From: Bufo bufo
Lineage: Eukaryota > Chordata > Amphibia > Anura > Bufonidae
DNA length: 64,000 nucleotides
Assembly: GCF_905171765.1 (NCBI RefSeq)
Contig: NC_053390.1
Coordinates: 302,816,622 to 302,880,621 of the forward strand
Reading direction: 5' to 3'
In this document: piece by piece, positions 33,913-45,479 of the stretch
Layout of the letters: each line of letters opens with the position of its first letter
Position numbering within the stretch: position 1 is the stretch's first letter
The notes under the pieces: generated by a model
Told to the model about the DNA's origin: nothing
The model's database searches: none
The model's input: the letters and a program-made list of their open reading frames with translations, nothing else
Made by a program: the position numbers and the translations under genes

Positions 33913-34617
33913 CAAAGTACAGTGTATGTCACATAAATTTTTTGAAGCGCACACGTTACACTACAGATGTGGCCCTGGTAAGGTCACTGTCAGAAGCGGA
34001 CACCGTCTACGGAAAAATTTAATTGTATGTCACAGATAATTTTTTGAAGCGCACACTTTACACTGCAGATGTGGCCCTGGTAAGGTCACTGTCAGAAGAG
34101 GACACCGTCCAGGGAAAAAATGTATTGTATGTCACAGAAAATTTTTTGAAGCGCACACATTACACAGCAGATGCCGCCCTGGTAAGGTCACTGTCAGTAG
34201 CGGACACCGTCTACGGAAAAATAAAATTGTATATCACAGAAAAATTTTTGAAGTGCACACGTTACACAGCAGATGTGGCCTTGGTAAGGTCACTGTCAGA
34301 AGCGGACACCGTCTACGGAAAAATGAAATTGTATATCACAGATAAATTTTAGAAGCGCACACATTACACAGCAGATGTGGCCCTGGTAAGGTCACTGTCA
34401 TAAGTGGACATCGTCTACGGAAAAATTTAATTGTATTTCACAGATAAATTTATGAAGCGTACACGTTACACAGCAGATGTGGCCCTGGTATGGTCACTGT
34501 CAGAAGCGGACACCGTCTACGGAAAAATTTAATTTTGTCACAGAATTTTTTTTGAAGCGCACACATTACACAGCAGATGTGGCCCTAGTAAGGTCACTGT
34601 CAGAAGCAGACACCAAA
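33913..34617 (+). repeat. 102-bp tandem repeat
   Basis: Seven copies. GAAGCGCACAC or a variant recurs at 33944, 34046, 34148, 34250, 34352, 34454 and 34554. The unit includes GTGGCCCTGGTAAGGTCACT and GCGGACACCGTCTACGG. The unit length equals 34 codons, which explains a short open frame across it. It begins immediately after the 18S fragment. Confidence 0.93.
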
Positions 34618-35480
34618 ATTGTATTTTAATGTTATTATATTTAATTATTTGTCTTTGCTATTTTAGATTATACATCAATCCGTCACTCTGGGCCAGTGCG
34701 AGGAAGTGATGTCAGCATATGTCCGGCCCTCTAGATCACCTGACTGCAAACCATGTGCTTTTCTTATCTATATATATCCTGTTATGCTTGTGTTTTATTT
34801 ATGCTCTTGATAAAGGGTACTATCCCAAAACGCGTTGAGATTTTGTATACATTAAAGACCTCTATTGGATCCTGGAGCCCCGGTGTCATCTTTTTGGGGG
34901 ACATAGAAGTCCTATTCACCATATAAAGGAGATCTCGGCAGGGGAGGCGTTATGTGCTTATCCTATACTTCACTCCCTGGTAAAGTAAGTTTTCTATCAA
35001 TGCTTTACTTATACTCACAAAGCCCATATGGTGTAAGAAAGTGAGATATATTGATATATTGATATATGCCAAAGTTGAGTGCACACAAATTTACTTATGC
35101 ACTTTTTAATTCCTATGTTGGATTTTTATATCTGATTCTTGTATTTTATGATCCTATATATACCTCTTCCTATTAATTATATTTATCTCTATGTGTTCTC
35201 AGAACGTTTTTTGATACACACCCATCCTATCATCATATATAGAGATTATCATATTTGCACTTTTCCTTGGGTGCTTGATGATATACAAAACTGTAGATCT
35301 GGGTCTGGCTCTCTGGCGCCCCCACGGTGTTTCCAGGATACCCCTGGAATAGCACTATAGAACCGCCTTTTTCCCTGTCTCATATCAGAACATGAAAAGC
35401 TTCAGGTTCATCTGCTGGACAAAATTTTGGGAAGTTCATAACGAAACCGGTTCATTGTGAACTGATTCGCACATCTCTAG
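34618..35480. other. Unassigned AT-rich sequence with relic ends
   Basis: No gene is supported. A segment at 34805-34834 resembles the core of a hammerhead ribozyme or the frequent 'CGAAACGCGT' repeat motif (see findings). The end, TTCGCACATCTCTA at 35466-35479, looks like the outer end of a hAT-type element whose other end is not seen. Confidence 0.4.
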
Positions 35481-36548
35481 AACCTGAATTAGTCGTTAAA
35501 GATGATATGGTTCCAGTCCATAGCAGTCCATGTTTCTTGTTTATGACACCATTACATTTAAAAGTGACAGTGGATGGCTGTCAATAGCAGGACACGTAAT
35601 CGGCACCGTGACACTAAATTTATTTCTGCTAGGTGCCTGGAAATAGTCTTACCAGTGACAGGGGTGTGTAATGAAGGTTCCACCTGTGTATGGTTAGTGG
35701 ACAATAAAACTGTGGTTGCTGTTCATGCTTGTTGGTATATCAAACAATCCTCATTGCTGGTGGTCTGTCTGTGCTGTCCGGAGTCTGTTTGCTGTGTGTA
35801 CGTGTCTTCACATAATCATTGCTTTCAACACCACTTAACAACTGGGTCACAATGGCCTACATTGTGGGCAGTTTGGGAAATGACCACCCTGCTTCTATCA
35901 AGACCATTCATTCATCCTGATATTTTATGGACAAACGTGTCTGCTGTAGAAGAAGAAATCATATCTGAACAAGGGGAAGTGGCTGCCCAAATCAAGAAAA
36001 CGCCAACATTTTTAACTTTTTTAAATAATTTCTTTAAGTTCTACTTAGCTCTCTGGCTCTTTTAATAAAATCCCATTAGTTGGAAGCAAGACAAAATTAT
36101 TTGGTAAAAGGTTTCTTGCTTTTCGATTTACACACTGCATATATTTTCCCCATATATTGCTGTAACACAGCCATGTAAATGAAAACCAATATTAAAGCTT
36201 GTCTACATTTTGCTGGTATTCTCACTTGCCCTTGTTCTGGTAATTATGGACATTTTTTTTTTTTTTTTCACCTTCAGTTTAGGTAGAAATAAGCTGAATC
36301 CTTTTGGGAGATTAACCCCAGAGAAATGTGCTTATTATGAATATTTTCCCTATTGCAGTAGCCTTATTGCATACATAAACCATTATCAACTAATTTTGTA
36401 AATTCACATGACAATTAATTATATCCAGCAATATTATTATGTGTAATATTAATATGTTTTGGAAAAGAATTACAGTTTTAAAATCTGGGTCATTTTATAG
36501 AGAATAACATAAATGCAGAAAATGCAGAAACCATAGTGTGACCTTGAC

Positions 36549-36552
<4 letters not shown>
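35481..36552. other. No recognisable gene or repeat
   Basis: This is the most unique-looking stretch of the window. It contains a 163-codon open frame (35574-36065, plus strand) with no motif I recognise, several poly-T runs and no splice pattern that I can support. Confidence 0.4.

Positions 36553-36554
<2 letters not shown>

Positions 36555-36588
<34 letters not shown>
36555..36588 (+). repeat. AAT microsatellite
   Basis: An uninterrupted run of AAT/ATA triplets followed by ATTATTAT. A simple repeat with no further feature. Confidence 0.95.
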
Positions 36589-36595
<7 letters not shown>

Positions 36596-36789
36596 ATAAA
36601 GTAACTCATGAGTATATTCTAAATCAATGTAAGGTACTCTTATGTCCCAAATGGGGCATTCTAAATTAAGAATGTGCTCAGAATTTAGAAAGTTATTAGA
36701 AAAAAAACCCAGGTACAAATTCCAAAACAACAACAGGGATGTTTTTTTTTTGCCTAGTAAAGAGATTATTAAAGGTCTCAATTTTCTTG

Positions 36790-37196
36790 TATCTGACAAA
36801 GTAGTTAATCTTCGACATCTAGAGGAAAGAATGTTTCTCCATCTACACAGAATTCTTCACTGTAAGATTAGTGAGACTATGGAACTTTCTGCCAGAGGAG
36901 GTGGTGATTATGAACTCACTAATATAGGAGTGGATTTCTGGAGAATAATAATATTAAAGGTTACACAGTTACTAGAATTCTGGAGATGGATCATTGATCC
37001 AGAGAGTTATTCTTATTGCCTGAATGGAATAGAGAAGTAATTTTTCCCCTAAAATGAGGAAAATTATCTTTTATCTCATAAGGGCTTTTTGGCTTCCTCT
37101 CGATCAACTTTGCAGGAGAACAAACTGAACTTGATGTATGTATGTCTTCTTTCAGCCTTACAAACTATGTTACAATATTACTATGTTACTAACATT
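36790..37196 (+). mobile_element. CR1-like LINE 3' fragment
   Basis: It runs parallel to the 3' end of the LINE at 63200-63608: GAGGAAAGAATGTTTCTCCA (cf. GAGGAAAGAAGGTTTGTACA), GTGAGACTATGGAACT, GAGGAGGTGGTGAT, TTGATCCAGAGAGTTATTCT, GGCTTCCTCTCGATCAACTT, and a terminal CTATGTTAC repeat. The coding part is decayed and 5' truncated, as usual for LINE insertions. The repeated tail is typical of CR1/L2-type elements. Confidence 0.8.
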
Positions 37197-37529
37197 GCTA
37201 ACAAAGAAATACTTCTAGATAGAGATGAGCAAACATTTTGAGATTCAGTTACTGTAGTTTCAAGTTCACAGAATTTTTCAAAAAGTATGGTTGAGAACAA
37301 AATCGATTCTACCGAACCAAAGTTAATCTACTTGCCTTGAAAATTGGTACGTATATAACTTCCACTAGTCTCCTAGGACTAGGAACATATGTTATCTCTA
37401 TAATTTTATTTTATTTTATTAATGTTTGCATTTTCTCTCCCCTTCCCACCTCCCTAAGATCTTGAATGCAATGACAGCATAGCAAATAATATGAGAGTGA
37501 CACTGACATTTATAAATTTGGGTAAACAC
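37197..37529. other. Relic hAT end and AT-rich spacer
   Basis: TAGAGATGAGCAAACATTTT near 37219 looks like an old hAT terminus. The rest is AT-rich (TTTTATTTTATTTTATT near 37405) without a gene. Confidence 0.4.
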
Positions 37530-38621
37530 TAGTGTTGAGCGGACCCGAACCCGAACTTTGCAGGAAAAGTTCGGGTTCAAATTTGGTTTGGGCATTTAAT
37601 AAAGCTTGTTGAAAGGCTGCAGGGCAGCCAATCAACAGGCTTTTAAGCTGTGGGCAATTAGAAGCCATCACAGCCATGCCTAGTAATGGCATGGCTGTGA
37701 TTGGCCGGTGCATCATGTGACCCAGCCTCTATACAAGCTGGATCACGTGTAGCACCGCCCATCAGCTCTGAGTAGTGCAGGGACAGGAAGCAGGCAGCTG
37801 AAGTGAGGGAGAGTGTTAGGAATCTCATCTGGCTATTTATTCTGTGGGTGACCTATAGTGATTTTTTTGTGGGTGCAACACACCAGCTTTGCATCCCTGA
37901 CACAGAAATATAATAAATAATCTGGCTGTTAATTTTGTGGGTGACTTATAGCAATCTTTTGTGGGTGCAATGCACCATCTTTGTACCCTGACACAGAAAT
38001 ATAGTAATTAAACTGTTAGTTCGGTGGGTGACATATACCAATTTTTGGTGTGAGGTACACCTGCACTGCATATGTAACAGGGAAATTAATTTAGTTAGGT
38101 CAGGTGCACGTAGGCGACAGAACGTTCAGCGTTATTTTGTAGGCCCGAATACCGGTGTATGAATGGCGAGGCCAGAACAAGTAAAGGCGGTAGTAGATTG
38201 GGTGGCTGACAGTGCCTCCAGTTACTTCACATTGCCTCCCACCCGGTCCCCTGCTGAAAGCGCAGAGTTGGCACCTGCAGCCCATGGGCATCTGTCTTTC
38301 ACCTCACCCCCTTACAAATCAGACAAGCAGTCTGAGCGCCCAAGTCATGCAGCAATCTCTTATGCTTTTTGATGACTTTGCTAGCGGGGTTTCCGTATCC
38401 CATCCACCTAGCCCTGCCCCAGAAGTGGAAGAGATTGAGTGCACTGATGCCCAACAACTTATGTTTCAGGATGTGGACATGGGAGGACCAATGAAACACG
38501 TCTCTGATGATGACAAAGCACAGTTGCCAACTGCTGCAGCTTTCTGCAGTGTGCAGGCCGGCAACGAGGGCAGGGGTGAGGAGTGGGTGGAAGATGATGT
38601 GGAGGATGATGAGGTGCTAGA
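37530..38621 (+). mobile_element. Broken 5' part of a hAT related to the 13.7-kb element
   Basis: It starts TAGTGTTGAGCGGACCCG with CCCGAAC/GTTCGGG clusters and repeats the promoter-like block of the 13.7-kb element (CAGCCAATCAAC, AGCCATGCC, GTGATTGGCC, GTGACCCAGCCTCTATA). A short leader with diverged 90-bp repeats (37850-38060) follows, then the start of the transposase gene. The element is interrupted at 38621/38622 by another hAT, and its remainder is not found at the other side (47510), so the region is rearranged. Confidence 0.82.
38163..38621 (+). pseudogene. hAT transposase N-terminal fragment
   Basis: The ATG at 38163 opens MARPEQVKAVVDWVADSASS, matching RPEQVQALVNWVADSGSS of the 13.7-kb element's transposase. 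A frameshift near 38335 moves the match to another frame (VEEIECTDAQQLMFQDVDMG, then VSDDDKAQLPTAA). It is cut at 38621. At the position of the 13.7-kb element's premature TAA this copy has a lysine codon. The basic GRGHGRG start is missing. Confidence 0.85.
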
Positions 38622-38982
38622 CAGAGATGTCGCAAACATAAAATTTTCAGTTCGCGAACGGCGAACGCGAATTTCCGCAAATGTTCGCGAACGGGCGAAC
38701 TGGGCGAACCGCAATAGACTTCAATAGGCTGGCGAATTTTAAAACCCACAGGGACTCTTTCTGGCCACAATACTGATGGAAAAGTTGTTTCAAGGGAACT
38801 AACACCTGGGCTGTGGCATCCCGGAGGGGGATCCATGGCAAAACTCCCATGGAAAATTACGTAGTTGACACAGAGTCGGGTTTTAATCCATAAAGAGCAT
38901 AAATCACCTAACATTCCTAAATTGTTTGGAATAACGTGCTCTAAAACATCAGGTATGATGTTGTATCGATCAGGTGTAAAGG

Positions 38983-41607
38983 TTACGCCCGCTTCACAGT
39001 GACAGACCAAACTCTGACAGACCAAACTCCCCGTTTAACGCACTGCAAACAACCGCAAACAGTCCATTTGCACAACCGCAAACTCCCCATTTTCACAAGG
39101 TTGGATACCAAGCTAGCCATGTCCCGTACCTTGTCCTCACTGACGTCATTGAAGGTCTCTTCCTCAACCCAGCCACGTACAACACCAAGGGTCCCCGAAA
39201 GGTGACAACAAGCCCCCTTGGACGCCTGCTGTGGTTGGTCTTCCACCTCCTCAAAGCCACCTTCCTCCTCTGACTCCTCTTCTTCAGACTCCTCTCTCTG
39301 CGTTGCCGCAGGTCCAGCAATCGACGACGACAAGGCTGCTTCTGGTGGTGAGTGGTGACCACAACTCTTCCTCTTCATGCTCATCTACGTCCTGATCCAG
39401 CACTCTTCGCAGGGCACGCTCCAGAAAAAACGCATATGGGATGAGGTTGATGATGTTGCCTTGGGTTTGACTGACCAGGTTTGTCACCTCCGCAAAAGGA
39501 CGCATGAGCCTACAGCCATTGCGCATGAGCGTCCAGTAACGTGGCAAAAAAATACCCAGCTCCGCAGAGGCTGTCCTAGCACCCCGGTCATACAAATAGG
39601 AGTGTTGAATTCCAACGCGTCGGGCTGTCGCAAATCAAGCGCCTCACTAGCATGTTGTTTCGCCGCTGAATATCGGAAAAGTGCGCCATGGCCGTGTAGG
39701 AACGCCTGAAATGGCCACACACCTTCCTGGCCTGCTTGAGGACGTCCTGTAAGCCTGGGTTCTTATGCACAAAGCGTTGTACGATCAGATTCAACACATG
39801 TGCCATGCACGGCACATGTGTCAACTTGCCCAAATTCAATGCTGCCAACAAATTGCTTCCGTTGTCACACACCACTTTGCCGATCTCCAGTTGGTGCGGG
39901 GTCAGCCACTGATCCACCTGTGCATTCAGGGCGGACAGGAGTGATGGTCCGGTGTGACTCTCTGCTTTCAGGCAAGTCAACCGCAAGACGGCGTGACACT
40001 GTCGTATCCAGGATGTGGAATAGCCCCTGGGGAGCTGGGGGGGTGCAGTTGATGTGGAGCAAGACGCAGCAGCAGAAGAGGACTCAGCCGAGGAGGTTAG
40101 CGAAGAGGATGGAGTAGGAGGAGCAGAGGAGGTGGCAGCAGGCCTGCCTGCAAGTCGTGGCGGTGTCACCAACTCCTCTGCAGAGCCACGCATTCCATGC
40201 TTGGCAGCCGTCAGCAGGTTTACCCAATGCGCAGTGTACGTGATATACCTGCCCTGACCGTGCTTTGCAGACCAGGTATCATTGGTCAGATGGACCCTTG
40301 CCCCAACACTGTGTGCCAGACATGCCATGACTTCCTTTTCCACAATAGAGTACAGGTTGGGGATTGCCTTTTGTGAAAAGAAATTTCAGCTGGGTACCTT
40401 CCACTGCGGTGTCCCAATAGCTACAAATTTTTTGAAGGCCTCAGACTCCACCAGCTTGTATGGTAAAAGCTGGCGGGTTAATAGTTCCGACAAGCCAGCT
40501 GTCAGACGCCGGGCAAGAAGGTGACTCTGTGACATTGGCTTCTTACGCTCAAACATTTCCTTGACAGACACCTGACTGGGCAGATGAGCAAGAACTGCTG
40601 AAGGTGAGAGGCGGAGTGGCGGGTGGTTGAGAGGGGGCAAGGAGGACAGCAGTGGTTGACGTGGCTGAAGATGCTGGACCAGGAGGAGGATGGTGGCTTT
40701 GAGTTTGTGTGCTGCTTGTACTCATCATGTGTTGATCCCATAGGCGTTTGTGATGTGAGATCATGTGCCTTCGCAAAGCAGTTGTACCTAGGTGGGTGTT
40801 GGACTTCCCACGACTCTGTTTCTTTTGGCACAGGTTGCAAATGGCATCGCTGTTATCAGAGGCAGACACATAAAAAAAATGGCACACTGCTGAGCTTTGC
40901 AATGACGGCATTCTGGTGGTGGCAACAGCATGCGTTGATTGGCGTGCTGTCTGGCTGACCCCGGGTGCCGATACATGCTGTCTGACTGTGCCACTAGCTC
41001 CTTGCGATGACCTCCCCCTGCTTCCAACTCGTCTCCTCCTCCTCTCTGTCTCCCCATCTGAACTTTCCCCTTGTTCTTCTTCTCTTCGAGCGGGCACCCA
41101 CGTGACATCCACGGACACATCGTCATCATCAAACGCTTCACTTGTATCTGACAACTCAGCAAAGGAAGCAGCAGCAGGTACAACATCATCATCATCACAC
41201 CGTACGTCCATGTGTGTAATGCTGCCTGACTGAAACATATCCCTGTTATCTACATCCTCTGGCAATAATGGTTGCGCATCACTCATTTCTTCCAACTGAT
41301 GTGTAAATAACTCCTCTGACAGATCAAGTGAAGCAGCTGTGGTGCTAGTGTTGGTGGTGGCGGCAGGTGGGCGAGTGGTAACTTAAGAGGTGCCCGAAGC
41401 TGAGCTGGAGGAGGATGGTGCGTCAAGGTTCCGAGCGGAAGCTGTAGAAGATTGGGTGTCCTGTGTTAGCCAGTCAACTATGTCCTCAGAACTTTTCGAG
41501 TTCAGGGTACGTGGCCTCTAAACACTGGGTATTATTCTAGAGCCAAAGGAAATCACAGCACCAGGACCACGACGGCCCCTGCGGGGTCACCTGCCTCTGC
41601 CTGTCAT
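38983..41607 (-). pseudogene. hAT transposase of the GTTCGCGAAC family
   Basis: The probable start is the ATG at 41607 (MTGRGR), followed by stops in the first codons. Open pieces: 41295-40549 with an acidic N-terminus and a BED finger (ICNLCQKKQSRGKSNTHLGT, then HMISHHKRLW), and 40343-39588 with the core (VHLTNDTWSAKHGQGRY, VVCDNGSNLLAALNLG, HVLNLIVQRFVHKN, CDSPTRWNSTL). Between them (about 40380-40550) the frame is shifted. A Glu-rich segment near 39250-39400 follows. The gene ends near 38983 without the usual C-terminal dimerisation region, so this copy, and perhaps its subfamily, is defective. Confidence 0.87.
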
Positions 41608-41635
41608 TTTTTTTTTTGAGATTAGTGGTACTATG

Positions 41636-43822
41636 CGTGCAAGGTTCTGTGCCACCCGATATGAGTGGTGGGCAGGGGGCACAGTACACTCTGTGGGCCT
41701 GACACACACTGGCAGGCAACTGCAATTATATTACAGAGAAAAAATGGTATTACTTTTTTATCTGCAAGCTACTGTGCCACCAGATATGAGTGGTGGGCAC
41801 TGGCAGTGGGCACAGTACACTCTGTTGGCCTGACACACAGTGGCCGGCAACTGCAATTATATTACAGCGAAAAAGTTGTATTACTTTTTTATCTGCAAGC
41901 TACTGTGCCACCAGATATGAGTGGTGGGCACTGGCAGTGGGCACAGTACACTCTGTGAGCCTGACACACACTGGCAGACAACTGCAATTATATTACAGAG
42001 AAAAAAATGTATTACTTTTTTATCTGCAAGCTACTGTGCCACCAGATATGAGTGGTGGACACTGGCAGTGGGCACAGTACACTCTTTGGGCCTGACACAC
42101 ACTGGCAGACAACTGCAATTATATTACAGAGAAAAAAATGTATTACTTTTTTATCTGCAAGCTACTGTGCCACCAGATATGAGTGGTGGGCACTGGCAGT
42201 GGGCACAGTACACTCTGTGGGCCTGACACACACTGGCAGGCAACTGCAATTATATTACAGAGAAATAATTGTATTACTTTTTTTTATCTGGGGCTACTGT
42301 GCAACCAGATATGAGTGGTGGGAACTGGCAGTGGGCACAGTACACTCTGTGGGCCTGACACACACTGGCAGGCAACTGCAATTATATTACAGAGAAAAAA
42401 TTGTATTACTTTTTTATCTGCAAGCTACTGTGCCACCAGATATGAGTGGTGGGCACTGGCAGTGGGCACAGTACACTCTGTTGGCCTGACACACAGTGGC
42501 CGGCAACTGCAATTATATTACAGCGAAAAAGTTGTATTACTTTTTTATCTGCAAGCTACTGTGCCACCAGATATGAGTGGTGGGCACTGGCAGTGGGCAC
42601 AGTACACTCTGTGAGCCTGACACACACTGGCAGACAACTGCAATTATATTACAAAGAAAAAAATGTATAACTTTTTTATCTGCAAGCTACTGTGCCACCA
42701 GATATGAGTGGTGGACACTGGCAGTGGGCACAGTACACTCTGTGGGCCTGACACACACTGGCAGACAACTGCAATTATATTACAGAGAAAAAAATGTATT
42801 ACTTTTTTATCTGCAAGCTACTGTGCCACCAGATATGAGTGGTGGGCACTGGCAGTGGGCACCGTACACTATGTGGGCCTGACACACACTGGCAGACAAC
42901 TGCAATTATATTACAGAGAAATAATTGTATTACTTTTTTTTATCTGGGGGCTACTATGCAACCAGATATGAGTGGTGGGCACTGGCAGTGGGCACAGTAC
43001 ACTCTGTGGGCCTGACACACACTGGCAGGCAACTGCAATTATATTACAGAGAAAAAATTGTATTACTTTTTTATCTGCAAGCTACTGTGCCACCAAATAT
43101 GAGTGGTGAGCACTGGCAGTGGGCACAGTACACTCTGTGGGCCTGACACACACTGGCCGGCAACTGCAATAATATTACAGCGAAAAAGTTGTATTACTTT
43201 TTTATCTGCAAGCTACTGTGCCACCAGATATGAGTGGTGGGCACTGGCAGTGGGCACAGTACACTCTGTGAGCCTGACACACACTGGCAGACAACTGCAA
43301 TTATATTACAGAGAACAAAATGTATTACTTTTTTATCTGCAAGCTACTGTGCCACCAGATATGAGTGGTGGGCACTGGCAGTGGGCACAGTACACTCTGT
43401 GGGCCTGACACACACTGGCAGGCAACTGCAATTATATTACAGAGAAATAATTGTATTACTTTTTTTATCTGGGGGCTACTGTGCAACCAGATATGAGTGG
43501 TGGGCACTGGCAGTGGGCACAGTACACTCTGTGGGCCTGACACACACTGGCAGGCAACTGCAATTATATTACAGAGAAAAAATTGTATTACTTTTTTATC
43601 TGCAAGCTACTGTGCCACCAGATATGAGTGGTGGGCACTGGCAGTGGGCACAGTACACTCTGTGGGCTTGACACACACTGGCAGGCAACTGCAATTATAT
43701 TACAGAGAAAAAATGGTATTACTTTTTTATCTGCAAGCTACTGTGCCAACAGATATGAGTGGTGGACACTGGCAGTGGGCACAGTACACTCTGTGGGCCT
43801 GACACACACTGGCAGGCAACTG

Positions 43823-43826
<4 letters not shown>
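41636..43826 (-). repeat. 131-bp tandem repeat, leader of the minus-strand hAT
   Basis: About 17 copies of a 131-bp unit with GATATGAGTGGTGGGCACTG, GGCCTGACACACACTGGCAG and CTGCAATTATATTACAGAGA. Variant units recur every five: AGCGAAAAAG at 41866, 42522 and 43179. It lies just upstream of the transposase start on the minus strand, as tandem arrays do in the other hATs here. Many short overlapping frames across it are incidental. Confidence 0.95.

Positions 43827-43853
<27 letters not shown>
43826..43853. repeat. TA microsatellite, Tc1 target
   Basis: ATATAT... directly follows CTGCAA of the last 131-bp unit and ends in the TA next to a Tc1-like element. TATATA at 45474-45479 and TATATATA at 47062-47069 are its continuation between and after two Tc1-like insertions. 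Confidence 0.9.
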
Positions 43854-43856
<3 letters not shown>

Positions 43857-45473
43857 TTGCAAGAAAAAGTATGTGAATCCTTTGGAATTATATGGATTTC
43901 TGCACAAATTGGTCATAAAATGTGATCATATCTTCATCTAAGTCACAACAATAGACAATCACAGTCTGCTTAAACTAATAACACACAAATAATTAAATGT
44001 TACCATGTTTTTATTGAACACACCATGTAAACATTCACAGTGCAGGTGGAAAAAGTATGTGAACCCCTAGACTAATGACATCTCCAAGAGCTAATTGGAG
44101 TGAGGTGTCAGCCAACTGGAGTCCAATCAATGAGATGAGATTGGAGGTCTTGGTTACAGCTGCCCTGCCCTATAAAAAACACACACCAGTTCTGGGTTTG
44201 CTTTTCACAAGAAGCATTGCCTGATGTGAATGATGCCTCGCACAAAAGAGCTCTCAGAAGACCTACGATTAAGAATTGTTGACTTGCATGAAGCTGGAAA
44301 GGGTTATAAAAGTATCTCCAAAAGCCTTGCTGTTCATCAGTCCATGGTAAGACAACTTGTCTATAAATGGAGAAAGTTCAGCACTGCTGCTACTCTCCCT
44401 AGGACTGGCCGTCCTGTAAAGATGACTGCAAGAGCACAGCGCAGACTGCTCAATGAGGTGAAGAAAAATCCTAGAGTGTCAGCTAAAGACTCACAAAAGT
44501 CTCTAGCATATGCTAACATCCCTGTTAGCGAATCTACGATACGTAAAACACTAAACAGGAATGGATTTCATGGGAGGATACCACAGAGGAAGCCACTACT
44601 GTCCAAAAATAAATTGCTGCACATTTACAGTTTGCACAAGAGCACCTGGATGTTCCACAGCAGTACTGGCAAAATATGCTGTGGACAGATGAAACCAAAG
44701 TTGAGTTGTTTGGAAGAAACACACAACACTATGTGTGGAGAAAAAGAGGCACAGCACACCAACATCAAAACCTCATCCCAACTGTGAAGTATGGTGGTGG
44801 GGGCATCATGGTTTGGGGCTGCTTTGCTGCGTCAGGGCCTGGACGGATTGCTATCATCGAAGGAAAAATGAATTCCCAAGTTTATCAAGCCATTTTGCAG
44901 GAGAACATAAGGCCATCTGTTCACCAGCTGAAGCTTAACAGAAGATGGGTGTTGCAACAGGACGACGACCCAAAGCATAGAAGTAAATCAACAACAGAAT
45001 GGCTTAAACATAAGAAAATACGCCTTCTGGAGTGGCCCAGTCAGAGTCCTGACCTCAACCCGATTGAGATGCTGTGGCATGACCTCAAGAAAGCGATTCA
45101 CACCAAACATCCCAAGAATATTGCTGAACTGAAACAGTTCTGTAAAGAGGAATGGTCAATAATTACTCCTGACCGTTGTGCACGTCTGATCTGCAACTAC
45201 AGGAAACGTTTGGTTGAAGTTATTGCTGCAAAAGTAGGTTCGACCAGTTATTAAATCCAAGGGTTCACATACTTTTTCCATCTGCACTGTGCATGTTTAC
45301 ATGGTGTGGTCAATAAAAACATGGTAACATTTAATTCTTTGTGTGTTATTAGTTTAAGCAGACTGTGATTGTCTATTGTTGTGACTTAGATGAAGTTCTG
45401 ATCACATTTTATGACCAATTTGTGCAGAAATCCATATCATTCCAAATGGTTCACATACTTTTTCTTGCAACTG
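43854..45473 (+). mobile_element. Tc1-like transposon A
   Basis: A 1620-bp element with inverted ends CAGTTGCAAGAAAAAGTATG and CATACTTTTTCTTGCAACTG, flanked by TA on both sides. Extended inverted similarity goes further inward (GACAATCACAGTCTGCTTAA at the left and its reverse at the right). It encodes one transposase, split by one frameshift. Size and structure are complete. Confidence 0.96.
44230..45254 (+). pseudogene. Tc1-like transposase A (DD34E), one frameshift
   Basis: This would bind the inverted ends and cut at TA. N-terminal paired-like helix-turn-helix domains ([20 protein letters not shown], then [20 protein letters not shown]) are in the frame opened at 44230. Near 44620-44630 the frame shifts, and the catalytic part continues to the TAA after VIAAKVGSTSY. 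Visible catalytic acids: D in MLWTDETKVELFG, D in VLQQDDDPKH, E in [13 protein letters not shown], consistent with DD34E. QQDDDPKH departs from the common QDNDPKH. Apart from the frameshift it looks intact. Confidence 0.93.
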
Positions 45474-45479
45474 TATATA

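Noticed and set aside
35574..36065. A 163-codon open frame as a host gene
   Set aside because: No motif, splice pattern or codon signal that I recognise; with surrounding relics and T-runs it is most likely chance. A protein-database search with a clear hit would change this.
41633..43876. Chain of overlapping 70-145-codon frames
   Set aside because: They are the same segment of the 131-bp repeat read again and again with shifting frames; no protein family is recognisable.
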